A stretch of DNA of 55,707 bases from Moduliflexus sp964602655 (GTDB lineage Bacteria; Moduliflexota; Moduliflexia; Moduliflexales; Moduliflexaceae), in NCBI GenBank assembly GCA_964602655.1, contig CAZRSF010000040.1:1-55707 (forward strand). The letters are read 5' to 3'. The notes beneath the pieces are model-generated. The model had not been told where the DNA came from. It saw nothing but the letters and a program-made list of their open reading frames with translations, and ran no database searches. Shown here piece by piece: positions 25,623 through 35,009 of the stretch. The first letter of the stretch is position 1; each line of letters starts with the position of its first letter. The position numbers and the translations under genes were made by a program.

Positions 25623-26816
25623 ATGCGAATCGTCTATCTTGCCAACGCTCGCATTCCGACAGAAAAGGCGCACGGTCTGCAAATCGTCAAGATGTGCGAA
25701 GCGTTTGCGCGGCAGGGCGTTGACATCGAATTGATTGTCCCGTTTCGGCGGCAATCTGCGCAGATGCGGCAGGTCGAATCCGCGTGGGAATACTATGACG
25801 TGACAACGCCGTTTCCGATCAGGCGCTTGCCGTCGCCCGATTTTATCAGCCTTGATCGGTGTCTTCCGGCGCGGTTGACACTGACGCTCTACATGCTGCA
25901 ATCGCTGCTGTTCGGCATGATGGCGATGTTTGTCACGGCACAGGCCAACGGCGTCTATTATACGCGCGATTGGTATGCGCTGCTCGTGCTTGCGTTGACC
26001 AAACGCTGGCATGGCAAGCCGATTTTTTTCGAAGCGCACGAAATGCATGGCGCGTCTCATAAAAAATTATTGCGGTGGCTGTTGCGCCACGTAGAAGGCG
26101 TGATCGTCATTACGCAGGCGTTGAAGACATATTATCAACAGTTCGGCGTCGCAGCGGAACGTATCGTCGTGGCGGCGGACGGCATTGATGAACGCCGCTT
26201 GACGCAACCGATTCCGCAAGCGTCGGCGCGTGCGCAGCTCGGTCTGCCATCAGATCAAAGAATCGTCTGCTACGCCGGTCATCTGTTTCGCTGGAAAGGC
26301 GTCTATACGTTAGCCGAAGCCATGCGGCATCTGCCGGAGGATTACTGCCTGTATATCGTCGGCGGCATGGCGGAAGATCGGCAGGCATTACAGCAGTTTA
26401 TCGCCGAACAACAGTTGCCGCGCATCACGCTTGTCGGCCACGTGCCTTATCATGCTGTGCCGGTCTATCTCGCGGCAGCGGACGTGTTGGCGCTTCCGAA
26501 CAGCGCGACGAACAGCATTTCGCGGGACTGCACGTCGCCCTTGAAACTCTTCGAATACATGGCGGCGCAGCGGCCGATTGTCGCGTCAGACCTGCCGTCG
26601 TTGCGCGAAGTATTGCAACATGAAAGGAATGCGTATCTGGTCGCGCCCGATTCGCCGCAAGCACTCGCTGACGGCCTCCGAAAGGTCATGGCGGAGAGGA
26701 CATTACACACGCGCCTGGTCGAAAACGCTTACGACGATGTCCAGGCGTACACATGGGGCAAACGCGCGCGCAATATTGCTGATTTCATGAGACTCGAACC
26801 TGTAACATTTCAATAA
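25623..26816 (+). CDS. GT4-family glycosyltransferase (SPLKLFEYMA subgroup)
   Basis: A GT-B enzyme of 397 aa. The N-terminus MRIVYLANARIPTEKAHGLQ is characteristic of a GT4 subgroup in envelope-glycan clusters. The donor domain has YAGHLFRWKG and TSPLKLFEYMAAQRPIVASDLP, in which the usual first Glu of EX7E is naturally absent. GC content is higher here than in the preceding membrane genes. It leads the compact group GT4-polyprenyl-phosphate GT-WecD-methyltransferase-WecE. Confidence 0.87.
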   Translation: MRIVYLANARIPTEKAHGLQIVKMCEAFARQGVDIELIVPFRRQSAQMRQVESAWEYYDVTTPFPIRRLPSPDFISLDRCLPARLTLTLYMLQSLLFGMMAMFVTAQANGVYYTRDWYALLVLALTKRWHGKPIFFEAHEMHGASHKKLLRWLLRHVEGVIVITQALKTYYQQFGVAAERIVVAADGIDERRLTQPIPQASARAQLGLPSDQRIVCYAGHLFRWKGVYTLAEAMRHLPEDYCLYIVGGMAEDRQALQQFIAEQQLPRITLVGHVPYHAVPVYLAAADVLALPNSATNSISRDCTSPLKLFEYMAAQRPIVASDLPSLREVLQHERNAYLVAPDSPQALADGLRKVMAERTLHTRLVENAYDDVQAYTWGKRARNIADFMRLEPVTFQ

Positions 26817-26820
26817 AACA

Positions 26821-27762
26821 ATGAACCAGACAATCAGTGTTGTGATTCCGATCTATAACAGTCAGGAGACATTGCCGGACTTGCTGCCGCGCTTGCAAGC
26901 GATCATGAGAGCGCGAAACGTCGCCTATGAAATTATTTTGGTCAATGATGGCAGCCGCGACCGCAGTTGGGACATCATCTGCGAACTGGCGACGCAATAT
27001 GACGCGGTTCGCGGGATCAACCTGATGCGGAATTACGGACAGCATAACGCGTTGTTGTGCGGCATCAGAACCGCGCAATACGACACCATCGTGACGATGG
27101 ACGACGATTTACAGCATCCGCCGGAAGAAATTCCGAAATTGCTTGACAGACTCGCCGAAGGTTACGACGTGGTCTATGGAACGCCGCAGCAGGAGCAGCA
27201 TGGACTCTGGCGCGATCTCGCGTCGCAAATTACCAAATTTGCGTTGCAAAATGCGATGGGCGCGGAGATCGCCCGCCATATCAGCGCGTTTCGCGTGTTT
27301 CGAACGCAGTTACGCGATGCGTTTGCCAATTATCAGGGGTCGTTTGTGTCCATTGACGTCCTGTTGACCTGGGGCACAACCCGATTTGCGTCGCTTCCCG
27401 TTTGTCATGAACCGCGCGCGAAAGGCGTCTCGAATTATACCATGCGCAAATTGATTATCCATGCCGTGAATATGATTACTGGCTTCAGCGCCCTTCCATT
27501 ACAAGCGGCAAGCCTTGTTGGGTTTGTCCTGACACTGTTCGGCGGAATAATTTTTCTTTACGTCATCGGACGGTATCTGCTGCAAGGAAGCGTGGTGCCG
27601 GGATTTCCTTTTTTAGCGGCCGTTATTGCGATTTTTTCAGGCGCACAGCTTTTTGCATTAGGCATGATTGGAGAATATTTAGCGCGCATTCATTTTCGTA
27701 CAATGGAACGCCCGACCTATTCAGTCAGATCAATCATCGCTCATGAAAAACATGATGAATAA
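26821..27762 (+). CDS. polyprenyl-phosphate glycosyltransferase (GT2, DPM1/GtrB/ArnC-like)
   Basis: Transfers a sugar from a nucleotide donor to undecaprenyl phosphate, giving a lipid-linked monosaccharide for extracytoplasmic GT-C enzymes. The 313-residue protein has the GT2 start SVVIPIYNSQE, NDGSRDRSW, the metal motif MDDDLQHPPEE (D94-D96) and two C-terminal membrane helices (about 231-255 and 265-288), the GtrB/ArnC layout. KGVSNYTMRKL is also characteristic. With seven GT-C-like proteins nearby, it is the obvious donor maker. It overlaps the next gene by 20 bases. Confidence 0.92.
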   Translation: MNQTISVVIPIYNSQETLPDLLPRLQAIMRARNVAYEIILVNDGSRDRSWDIICELATQYDAVRGINLMRNYGQHNALLCGIRTAQYDTIVTMDDDLQHPPEEIPKLLDRLAEGYDVVYGTPQQEQHGLWRDLASQITKFALQNAMGAEIARHISAFRVFRTQLRDAFANYQGSFVSIDVLLTWGTTRFASLPVCHEPRAKGVSNYTMRKLIIHAVNMITGFSALPLQAASLVGFVLTLFGGIIFLYVIGRYLLQGSVVPGFPFLAAVIAIFSGAQLFALGMIGEYLARIHFRTMERPTYSVRSIIAHEKHDE

Positions 27763-28501
27763 CACCGATGAAATCTGCTGCTATCTTGAATGGGATTCGG
27801 ACTTTTTCGGCTATCGAATTGCCCGCGCATTTAGTTCTCGTCTGAGACAAGAAGACATTGAGGCTATTCGAGACTGGGGGCGCATTCATCATATTGATTG
27901 CATCTATGTTCTGGCGGATGCTGATGACGCGGCAACCGTTCGTTTCGCGGAAACGTACGGATTACAACTTGTCGATGTGCGCGTCACCTTTGAAAAACGA
28001 ATAATTCTGTCAGAACGCAGCCGCATGAAATATGATGGCTCTTTTTCGATTCGTCAGAGCTGTGAGAGTGATATTCCGGCCTTACAAACGATTGCGCGAG
28101 CAAGCCATCGCGATACGCGCTTTTATTACGATGCGTATTTTCCTTCGCTGCGCTGCGATGATCTCTATGGAACATGGATCGAAAAGAGTTGTCGCGGTTA
28201 TGCCGATATGGTGTTTGTGGCAGAGGACGTCGGAGAACCGCGAGGGTATATTTCCTGTCATCTTCACGAACGACAGACCGGACAAATTGGCCTGATTGCC
28301 GTTGCCTCCGCCTCGTCGGGCAAAGGGATCGGCACGGCGTTAGTACGCCATGCCGCGCAATGGTTAAGTGAACAGGGGATGACGCAGGTTTCGGTCGTGA
28401 CGCAAGGGCGAAACGTGAACGCGCAACGGCTCTATCAGAAATGTGGCTTTGTGACGCAATCCGTCCAATTATTTTATCATTACTGGGTCAAAGAAGTATG
28501 A
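27743..28501 (+). CDS. wecD: WecD-like dTDP-4-amino-6-deoxyhexose N-acetyltransferase (GNAT)
   Basis: Predicted to acetylate the 4-amino group of a dTDP-4-amino-4,6-dideoxyhexose with acetyl-CoA, forming dTDP-Fuc4NAc or an isomer. The N-terminal LEWDSDFFGYRIAR and central HRDTRFYYDAYFP with LYGTWIEKSCRGYAD blocks follow the WecD pattern. The GNAT core has GLIAVASASSGKGIGTALVRHA (acetyl-CoA loop) and NVNAQRLYQKCGF. 252 residues, a usual size. Only a methyltransferase separates it from WecE, which makes the matching substrate. Internal ATGs at 27752 and 27755 are alternative starts. Confidence 0.82.
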   Translation: MKNMMNNTDEICCYLEWDSDFFGYRIARAFSSRLRQEDIEAIRDWGRIHHIDCIYVLADADDAATVRFAETYGLQLVDVRVTFEKRIILSERSRMKYDGSFSIRQSCESDIPALQTIARASHRDTRFYYDAYFPSLRCDDLYGTWIEKSCRGYADMVFVAEDVGEPRGYISCHLHERQTGQIGLIAVASASSGKGIGTALVRHAAQWLSEQGMTQVSVVTQGRNVNAQRLYQKCGFVTQSVQLFYHYWVKEV

Positions 28502-29388
28502 AAATCTGCCGCGCCTGCGGTCAATCTATTCTTACACCGAACTGGCAGTGCTCTGCTTGCGGCAAACAGACTGAACGCCGCGACGGAGTCTGGCTGTTTG
28601 CTCCGGAAATTGTCGAAGACAATGATATGTATGCCTCGACATGGCATGACAAATTGTTTCATGCAGAAGCGTCACATTTCTGGTTTCTCTCGCGGAACCG
28701 CCTGCTTATCTGGGCATTCGGGAAATATTTTCCAAACGCCTCTTCCTTTTTGGAATTAGGCTGCGGCACCGGGTTCGTTGCCGCTGGAATCACACAGGCG
28801 TATTCGCGTCTGCGCATGTCATTGGGGGATATGTTTCTCGGCGGCTTACAGTATGCGGCGTCGCGCGTGCCGGAAGCGGCATTGTATCAACTTGATGTTC
28901 GACAGCTTCCGTTCGATCAGGAATTCGATACGATTGGCTTGTTCGACGTGCTTGAACATATTGACGATGACGCACGTGTGCTGAAAGAAGCGTATCGCGC
29001 CGTCAAGCCAGGCGGAGGAATCCTCCTGACCGTTCCGCAGCATCCGTCGCTTTGGAGTGCGATTGATGACGCCAGCGGTCATAAACGCCGCTACACTCAT
29101 CAGGAATTGACCGAAAAAGTGAGGCAGGCCGGATTCGAAGTGAGCTTCGCGACCTCGTTCATCTCGTTATTGCTGCCGATCATGATGCTGTCGCGACGAC
29201 GAAAGCGACGTGCACAAGAAAAATATGACATCATGGCGGAATTCAAGCTTCCGCATATCATAAACCGATTCTTGGAACAGGTATTACGGATCGAATACCA
29301 ACTGATACGACTCGGCTGCCGTTTCAGCGTCGGCGGGTCATTATTGATGGTTGCCGAACGCCGACCGACCGATATTAAGAACGTATGA
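28498..29388 (+). CDS. zinc-ribbon class I SAM methyltransferase
   Basis: 296 residues. A small N-terminal zinc ribbon (CRAC and CSAC pairs: C4, C7, C18, C21) precedes a Methyltransf_11 domain with motif I FLELGCGTGF (84-93), the acidic DMF/LDV strands, LFDVLEHIDDD and VKPGGGILLTV. It overlaps the genes on both sides by 4 bases (ATGA), so it belongs to the WecD-WecE unit and may methylate the amino sugar or a glycan bearing it. The long upstream open frame from 28441 lies in the WecD gene and was rejected. Confidence 0.85.
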   Translation: MKICRACGQSILTPNWQCSACGKQTERRDGVWLFAPEIVEDNDMYASTWHDKLFHAEASHFWFLSRNRLLIWAFGKYFPNASSFLELGCGTGFVAAGITQAYSRLRMSLGDMFLGGLQYAASRVPEAALYQLDVRQLPFDQEFDTIGLFDVLEHIDDDARVLKEAYRAVKPGGGILLTVPQHPSLWSAIDDASGHKRRYTHQELTEKVRQAGFEVSFATSFISLLLPIMMLSRRRKRRAQEKYDIMAEFKLPHIINRFLEQVLRIEYQLIRLGCRFSVGGSLLMVAERRPTDIKNV

Positions 29389-30518
29389 TATCAATACCAT
29401 TCAATCGTCCATGCCTTGTTGGCAAAGAATTCGACTATATGCAGCAGGCGATTGCAAACGGCCATCTTTCCGGCGACGGCGCATTCACGAAACGCTGTCA
29501 TGTCTTTTTAGAAGATTTGTTGCGTATTCCGAAAGCCTTGCTGACGACGTCATGCACCCATGCACTGGAAATGGCCGCCTTGCTTCTGAATATTCAGCCT
29601 GGCGACGAGGTCGTCATCCCGTCGTTTACGTTCGTCTCAACGGTCAATGCGTTCGTGTTGCGCGGAGCGCGGCCTGTCTTTAGCGATATTCGCCCGGATA
29701 CGTTGAATCTGGACGACACGCGACTGGAACGACTGCTCACGCCGCGAACCAAAGCCATCGTGCCGGTGCATTACGCAGGCGTTGGTTGTGAAATGGATAT
29801 CATTCTTGATATAGCCGACCGACATGGCGTCGCGGTTGTCGAAGATAATGCGCACGGCTTGTTCGGCAAATACAATGGCCGCTATTTAGGCACGTTCGGC
29901 TGTTTGGCGACGCAAAGTTTCCATGAAACGAAAAATATGACGTGCGGCGAAGGCGGCGCGTTGCTTATCAGCGATCCTCAACTCGTCGAACGCGCCGAAA
30001 TCCTCCGGGAAAAAGGCACGAATCGCAGTCGCTTTTTTCGCGGGCAGGTGGACAAATATAGCTGGGTGGATATTGGTTCGAGCTATCTGCCGTCGGACAT
30101 GTTAGCCGCATATTTATACGCTCAATTGGAATCCTATGAGTGCATTCAAGCACGCCGAAAGCAGATTTGGGATTATTACCATCAGCGCTTACGAATCTGG
30201 GCAGGCGAACAGCATGTCAGGCTTCCATACATTCCGGCGAATTGCGAACAGGCATACCACATGTATTATCTGCTGATGCCTTCGCTTGAGCGACGGCAGG
30301 CATTCATCGCGCATCTGAAGGCGCATGGAATTCTGAGCGTCTTTCATTATCTGCCGTTACATCTTTCGGACATGGGACGCAAATTCGGAGGGAAACCCGG
30401 TGATTGCCCGATCTCGGAAGATGTCAGCGACCGGCTTGTGCGGCTGCCGTTTTATTATGATTTGAGCGAGCAGGATCAGGCGATGATTATCGCCTGCATT
30501 GCTGAATTTCGAAATTAG
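29385..30518 (+). CDS. wecE: dTDP-4-amino-4,6-dideoxygalactose transaminase
   Basis: A PLP-dependent DegT/DnrJ/EryC1/StrS aminotransferase converting dTDP-4-keto-6-deoxyglucose to the 4-amino sugar with glutamate. 377 residues, as in E. coli WecE, which it matches in block after block: IPFNRP, NGHLSGDGAFT, TTSCTHALEMAALLL, PGDEVVIPSFTFVST, PVHYAGVGCEMD, FHETKN with Schiff-base K183, REKGTNRSRFFRGQVDKY and DIGSSYLPSD. Its substrate requires RmlA and RmlB, absent here. It closes a tightly overlapping unit with the WecD-like gene. Confidence 0.95.
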   Translation: MISIPFNRPCLVGKEFDYMQQAIANGHLSGDGAFTKRCHVFLEDLLRIPKALLTTSCTHALEMAALLLNIQPGDEVVIPSFTFVSTVNAFVLRGARPVFSDIRPDTLNLDDTRLERLLTPRTKAIVPVHYAGVGCEMDIILDIADRHGVAVVEDNAHGLFGKYNGRYLGTFGCLATQSFHETKNMTCGEGGALLISDPQLVERAEILREKGTNRSRFFRGQVDKYSWVDIGSSYLPSDMLAAYLYAQLESYECIQARRKQIWDYYHQRLRIWAGEQHVRLPYIPANCEQAYHMYYLLMPSLERRQAFIAHLKAHGILSVFHYLPLHLSDMGRKFGGKPGDCPISEDVSDRLVRLPFYYDLSEQDQAMIIACIAEFRN

Positions 30519-30579
30519 ACATTATCTGAAATAATGAGTAACAGGACTTTCTTCTTACCAATCGCACTCAGATATTTTT

Positions 30580-31962
30580 ATGCGGAATAACAAGAAGTTA
30601 TATTCTCTCACCAGCATAATTATTGGTCTGGCAATATTGCGCGGATTGATCTATTGCGTGCTCATTCCGTTCGATCACGCTCCTGATGAAAAGCATCATC
30701 TCCTTCTGATCAAAGCAAAACAACTGCAACTCGGGGATGCCTCGAACGAAGAAGCGCAAGCAACAGCGGCGCGAGTGGAAGCGGCCTGGTATGCTCTTTT
30801 GTATCCGGAGGCTTCTGTCAGCAAGCAACGGGTGACATCGTTCGAAGGCAATACGCTTCCGTCCCCGCCCCCATCACGGCAAATTTATTATCTTGTCACC
30901 GCAGGGATACTGAACCTCTGTTCGTTGGATGATGTCCGCAATGAAATTTACCTGTTGCGCGGTTTCTCAATCCTGTGCGGCGCGCTTGTGGTTGGCTTTG
31001 CCGTCCTGATTGCACAGGAGTTATTTCCTGACGACCGGCTTATTCGCCTCGGAATTCCGTTCTTTATCACCTTTGTGCCGCAGTTTTCCGCGATGAACGG
31101 CGTCATTAACAACGATAAACTTGCAGAAGTCTTTACGTCGCTCCTCTTTTTAATCATCGTAAACATCTTCAAGCAAGGCATCTCCTGGCAATATGGCCTG
31201 GCCTATCCGATTGCAACGGTATTGGCATTGTTCAGTAAACGCACCACCTATTTTATTCTACCGCTTTCACTGTTGATGCTGCTGCTCTATTTTTGGAACG
31301 GGCGGCTTGGCCTGAAGATGCATCTTCTGCTGATTGGAGGGATGTTCGGCGTCATCTTTGCCATATATCTGTTCCTCTGGAATCCGACGATCTATACGTT
31401 GGTGCATGATCATGTCATCAGTATTCCGGAAGCGCGAGACCTGCCGAAAGCGGTCTTCCGACCCGAGTTATTTACGGCGGCCACATTGCTGCATATTGCC
31501 AAATTTTTTACAGTGATGTACTGGGGCTTTTGGGGCATTTTCGGCTACATGACCATCCATCTGCATCATTTCTGGTACGTCGCGGCGGCATGTGTTCAGG
31601 GACTCGCGCTTATCGGGCTGGGCGTGGTGATGATTCGAACGAAACGCCACATTCGCCCTTTCGAACAATGGAAAGCAAAGGTCTGCTATCTGTTCGGCGC
31701 AAGTATTGCGTTGTCGCTCATTATTCCCGTGTTTCGTTCGATTATTCTGCTGTTCGGCACTCCGGATTTGACACAGGGACGGTATCTCTTCACTGTCATG
31801 ATCCCGGTCGGCGTGTTAACCATGCTTGGTCTGGCGGCGCTGTTTCCTCCGAAATATCATCGCATCGTCGGCGGACTTGGTCTGTTTGCGCTCATCATAC
31901 TCGATTCTGTCGCGCTTTTTCATTATATCCTGTTGAATTTTCATTATGCTGCGCTTTTCTAA
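30580..31962 (+). CDS. DUF2142-like polytopic membrane protein (putative GT-C)
   Basis: 460 residues, about eleven membrane segments. The first loop has IPFDHAPDEKHH (D32, D36/E37), the acidic pattern of DUF2142 proteins, which resemble GT-C glycosyltransferases. NGVINNDKL and TQGRYLFTVMIPVGVL near the C-terminus are also typical of that family. Probably an extracytoplasmic sugar transferase using a polyprenyl donor; not proven for the family. It overlaps the next gene by 17 bases, suggesting the two products act together. Confidence 0.72.
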   Translation: MRNNKKLYSLTSIIIGLAILRGLIYCVLIPFDHAPDEKHHLLLIKAKQLQLGDASNEEAQATAARVEAAWYALLYPEASVSKQRVTSFEGNTLPSPPPSRQIYYLVTAGILNLCSLDDVRNEIYLLRGFSILCGALVVGFAVLIAQELFPDDRLIRLGIPFFITFVPQFSAMNGVINNDKLAEVFTSLLFLIIVNIFKQGISWQYGLAYPIATVLALFSKRTTYFILPLSLLMLLLYFWNGRLGLKMHLLLIGGMFGVIFAIYLFLWNPTIYTLVHDHVISIPEARDLPKAVFRPELFTAATLLHIAKFFTVMYWGFWGIFGYMTIHLHHFWYVAAACVQGLALIGLGVVMIRTKRHIRPFEQWKAKVCYLFGASIALSLIIPVFRSIILLFGTPDLTQGRYLFTVMIPVGVLTMLGLAALFPPKYHRIVGGLGLFALIILDSVALFHYILLNFHYAALF

Positions 31963-32662
31963 ACAACACGCAATTCGTATCATCGGCATAGTGTCCGCCC
32001 TGGGAATCGGCGTTGCCCTCTGTCTGTTCGGCGACGGCTTTGTCGTTGGGCAGGGCGAGATTCAGACCGATACTCGCCTGGAAATCGGTCTCTGGACACA
32101 AGGGACGCTGATCGAACAAACCTTTACGGCCTCGCAAAACAATTTGGCCCGACTTGATGTTTGGATCAATTCGTACCGCTCCTGGGATAGCCCGTTTTTG
32201 GAATGCCGCTTATTCGAATCAGACCTTCAGCAACAGCCTGTAGAATTCACTTATGGCGAATTGCATCAACATCTGAAAGAAGTGCGCGTAAAACGGCTGA
32301 ATGGCTGGCTGCTCTCGCCGCACATGTTCAATCCGTTCGAGTTCGAGCCGATTCCCGATTCGCAGGGCAAACGCTATCTCCTTTCGATTCAATCGCCGGA
32401 ATTGACACGAGGCGGAAGTTCGATTATCTTAGCCAGCGCCAGAAAACGACTCGATGATGAACAGTTTTTTGTAAATGGTACGCGTAAAGAGAGCGATTTA
32501 GCATTTCGCGCCCTCTACGCCCAATCCAGAGTTCACGTGCTTCAGAAAACGTTTGCCCGCATCGCCTTGCAAAAACCCGCGCCATTTTCGTTTCCATCGG
32601 TGTATTACCTGCTGTTTTTCGTTTACATCGCGATATTGATTCTATTCGTCAGACAGCTATAG
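31946..32662 (+). CDS. double-anchored extracytoplasmic beta-domain protein, unknown function
   Basis: A 238-residue protein with a membrane segment at each end (about 10-28 and 216-235) and a 180-residue soluble middle rich in predicted beta strands (IEQTFTASQNNLARLDVWINSY, FEFEPIPDSQGKRYLLSIQSP). I do not recognise a family. The soluble part resembles the glycan-binding-like extracytoplasmic modules fused to GT-C proteins elsewhere in the window. Its overlap with the DUF2142 gene suggests a detached accessory module for that enzyme. Confidence 0.65.
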   Translation: MLRFSKQHAIRIIGIVSALGIGVALCLFGDGFVVGQGEIQTDTRLEIGLWTQGTLIEQTFTASQNNLARLDVWINSYRSWDSPFLECRLFESDLQQQPVEFTYGELHQHLKEVRVKRLNGWLLSPHMFNPFEFEPIPDSQGKRYLLSIQSPELTRGGSSIILASARKRLDDEQFFVNGTRKESDLAFRALYAQSRVHVLQKTFARIALQKPAPFSFPSVYYLLFFVYIAILILFVRQL

Positions 32663-32675
32663 GTTCTATTTTTCC

Positions 32676-32703
32676 TTGACAGCAATCACATCTCTTTTTT
32701 TAT
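32676..32703 (+). promoter_or_regulatory. candidate promoter for the ABC transporter genes
   Basis: A perfect -35 TTGACA (32676-32681) is followed after 16 bases by TTTTAT (32698-32703), a four-of-six match to the -10 consensus. It lies 55 bases before the wzm ATG in one of the few real gaps of the locus. Confidence 0.3.
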
Positions 32704-32758
32704 GGGGCGGAACGCTGTTATTGCATGAGCAACACGATTTCTATGAGGGGAACGCTGT

Positions 32759-33622
32759 ATGAGTACACACACACCATCGCCAATCACCGTCTATCGTCCG
32801 AATCAACGCCATGAACTCGGTTTTTTTCAGACATGGGTCGTGATGACACGTAATGTCATACAGTCTCGCGAACTTATCTGGCAGTTATTCAAACGGGATT
32901 TTTTGGTGGCATATAAAAAGTCGTTTATTGGGATATTTTGGATTTTTGTGTCGCCACTGACCGGAATCGTTTCCTGGTTATTCTTGAAAGAGACGGGAAT
33001 TCTCGCTCCGGGCGATGTCGGTGTGCCGTATCCTGTGTACGTTTTGATCGGCACGTCAGTATGGAGCTTGTTTGCGGGCTTCAAAAACGACGCCAGTACT
33101 ACGCTGAGCGCGGGAAGCGAATTTATCATGCAGGTCAATTATCCTCATGAAGCATTGCTATTCAAACAAATTGCCCAGCATTTAGCGAATTTTTCAATTC
33201 AATTCGGCGCGAATCTTGTATTGATGCTGGCCATTGGCGTGATCCCTGATTGGAAGATTATCTTTTTTCCTATCGTGGCCTTGCCGTTGTTTTTTTTAGG
33301 AACAGCAATCGGACTGATTATCGGTATGATTAAAGTGGTGGCCATTGACGTGAATAAGGTGTTCGACGCCATATTCGGATTGTTGATGTGGATTACGCCA
33401 ATCATTTATTCCGATCAAATCAAGTATCCTATCGTAAAAGTCCTGATCAAATGGAATCCCCTGACATATCTGGCTTGCTCGGCGCGCGATATCATCATTT
33501 ATGGCAGATTATACGATAATGCCGGATTTGCGATTTGCGCCGGACTCTCATTGCTGCTGTTCCTGATTTCCTGGCGGCTCTTTTATGTGTCGGAAAACAA
33601 ACTTGTCGAACGTATGATTTGA
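32759..33622 (+). CDS. wzm: O-antigen-type ABC transporter permease
   Basis: The membrane half of an ABC-2 polysaccharide exporter, 287 residues with about six membrane segments. The N-terminal amphipathic part (IWQLFKRDFLVAYKKSF) and LGIFWIFVSPL-like first helix are typical of Wzm/TagG/KpsM. Near the end are WNPLTYL and the charged C-terminus seen in Wzm proteins. The start has a strong GAGGGG ribosome-binding site. The ATPase follows after 67 bases. It carries lipid-linked polysaccharide from the cytoplasmic side to the periplasm. Confidence 0.93.
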   Translation: MSTHTPSPITVYRPNQRHELGFFQTWVVMTRNVIQSRELIWQLFKRDFLVAYKKSFIGIFWIFVSPLTGIVSWLFLKETGILAPGDVGVPYPVYVLIGTSVWSLFAGFKNDASTTLSAGSEFIMQVNYPHEALLFKQIAQHLANFSIQFGANLVLMLAIGVIPDWKIIFFPIVALPLFFLGTAIGLIIGMIKVVAIDVNKVFDAIFGLLMWITPIIYSDQIKYPIVKVLIKWNPLTYLACSARDIIIYGRLYDNAGFAICAGLSLLLFLISWRLFYVSENKLVERMI

Positions 33623-33689
33623 CGGTAGTGCTTTGAAACCGAACAACATCAGGTTATTCACTCGCAAGAATTCAAGACTGTATTAATTT

Positions 33690-35009
33690 ATGAGAATAAC
33701 AGAGCCACAATCAGCAGGACGACTCACATCTACGGAATTGCCAAAAGACGTTGTGCTTTCCGCGCGAAATGTCTCGAAAAAATTCTGCCGGAATCTTAAG
33801 CGGAGCATGGCCTATGGCATAGTGGATCTATCCAAAAACCTGTTGGGGATAAAACCTGATTCGACCCAATTACGGCAAGACGAATTCTGGGCGTTGGAAG
33901 ATGTGAACTTCGAATTGCGGAAAGGCGACACATTAGGGATTATTGGCGCTAATGGCTCCGGCAAAACCACGCTTTTGCGTTTACTTTCAGGCATTTTCCC
34001 CCCGGATAACGGGGAAATCGTCGTGAATGGCAGGATTGGGGCATTGGTCGCAGTAGGGGCCGGGTTTCATCCGCACATGACTGGTCGTGAAAATATTTAT
34101 CTGAATGGGACGATTCTTGGCATGACCAGAGAAGAGATTAACGCCAAATTCGAAGATATTATCAATTTCGCACAAATCGGCGATTTTCTTGACGCGCCGG
34201 TTTCTACCTATTCATCCGGGATGCGGGTACGGCTGGGCTTCGCAGTCGCGATTCACTCTATTGCGCATATTCTGTTGATTGATGAAATATTGTCGGTTGG
34301 CGATCTCTCTTTTCAAAATAAATCGCTTCGAAAAATGAATGAATTCCGGCAACAAGCCTACGCTATGGTATTTATCAGTCATAGCCTGGAACATATCCGT
34401 AATATTTGTACGCGCGTGATTATTTTAGACAAAGGAAAGAAAGTATTCGATGGCGAACCTTCGGCAGGTATCGCGCATTATCAGGAGTTATCAAGGGATG
34501 TTCGATTGAATTCTTTGAAAGAAGAACATGCAAAGCCGATTGTTGGGCTATCGGACGAGCATACCGTACAATTTATTGATGCTGGAGTTCTTAATGCGTC
34601 TCAGCAAAAAGTCGAAGCTATCAAAGTCGGCGAACCATTTTATTGTTATGTCGAGTTTAAATTACTACGTGAACAAGAAGAGTTGATCTTCAGCTTTGCC
34701 GTATTGGATGAAAAAAACAATAGCATTATTTGGGTGATTAGCAACGATGATGAACGTTATGTTTTTAAAAATATCCGAACAGGGCAATATCGCATTGCGA
34801 TTCATTATCAAGAACAGAGCTTAATGCCCGGAGTGTATGTGATGACCTATGGCATTCGCAATTGCGTGACATACGAAACGTTTCAGCGGATCACCAATGC
34901 TGGCGTATTCAAAGTGACGTCAGACAAATATTTCGAACGCGGCTCGATGCGGACGAAGTATGAGTATGAATTAAAACTGCTTGCAGAGTTCGGAAATGAA
35001 GCGAAATGA
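33690..35009 (+). CDS. wzt: O-antigen-type ABC transporter ATPase with C-terminal glycan-recognition domain
   Basis: 439 residues. Nucleotide-binding domain: Walker A GANGSGKT (86-93), signature YSSGM (174-178), Walker B ILLIDE (194-199), H-loop H231; the spacing between ALEDVNFEL and Walker A is normal. From about 285 there is a Wzt_C-like beta domain (IKVGEPFYCYVEF, IRTGQYRIAIHYQEQSLMPGVYVMTYG). In characterised systems this domain binds the modified non-reducing end of the glycan, so the exported polymer probably carries a specific cap. Confidence 0.94.
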   Translation: MRITEPQSAGRLTSTELPKDVVLSARNVSKKFCRNLKRSMAYGIVDLSKNLLGIKPDSTQLRQDEFWALEDVNFELRKGDTLGIIGANGSGKTTLLRLLSGIFPPDNGEIVVNGRIGALVAVGAGFHPHMTGRENIYLNGTILGMTREEINAKFEDIINFAQIGDFLDAPVSTYSSGMRVRLGFAVAIHSIAHILLIDEILSVGDLSFQNKSLRKMNEFRQQAYAMVFISHSLEHIRNICTRVIILDKGKKVFDGEPSAGIAHYQELSRDVRLNSLKEEHAKPIVGLSDEHTVQFIDAGVLNASQQKVEAIKVGEPFYCYVEFKLLREQEELIFSFAVLDEKNNSIIWVISNDDERYVFKNIRTGQYRIAIHYQEQSLMPGVYVMTYGIRNCVTYETFQRITNAGVFKVTSDKYFERGSMRTKYEYELKLLAEFGNEAK

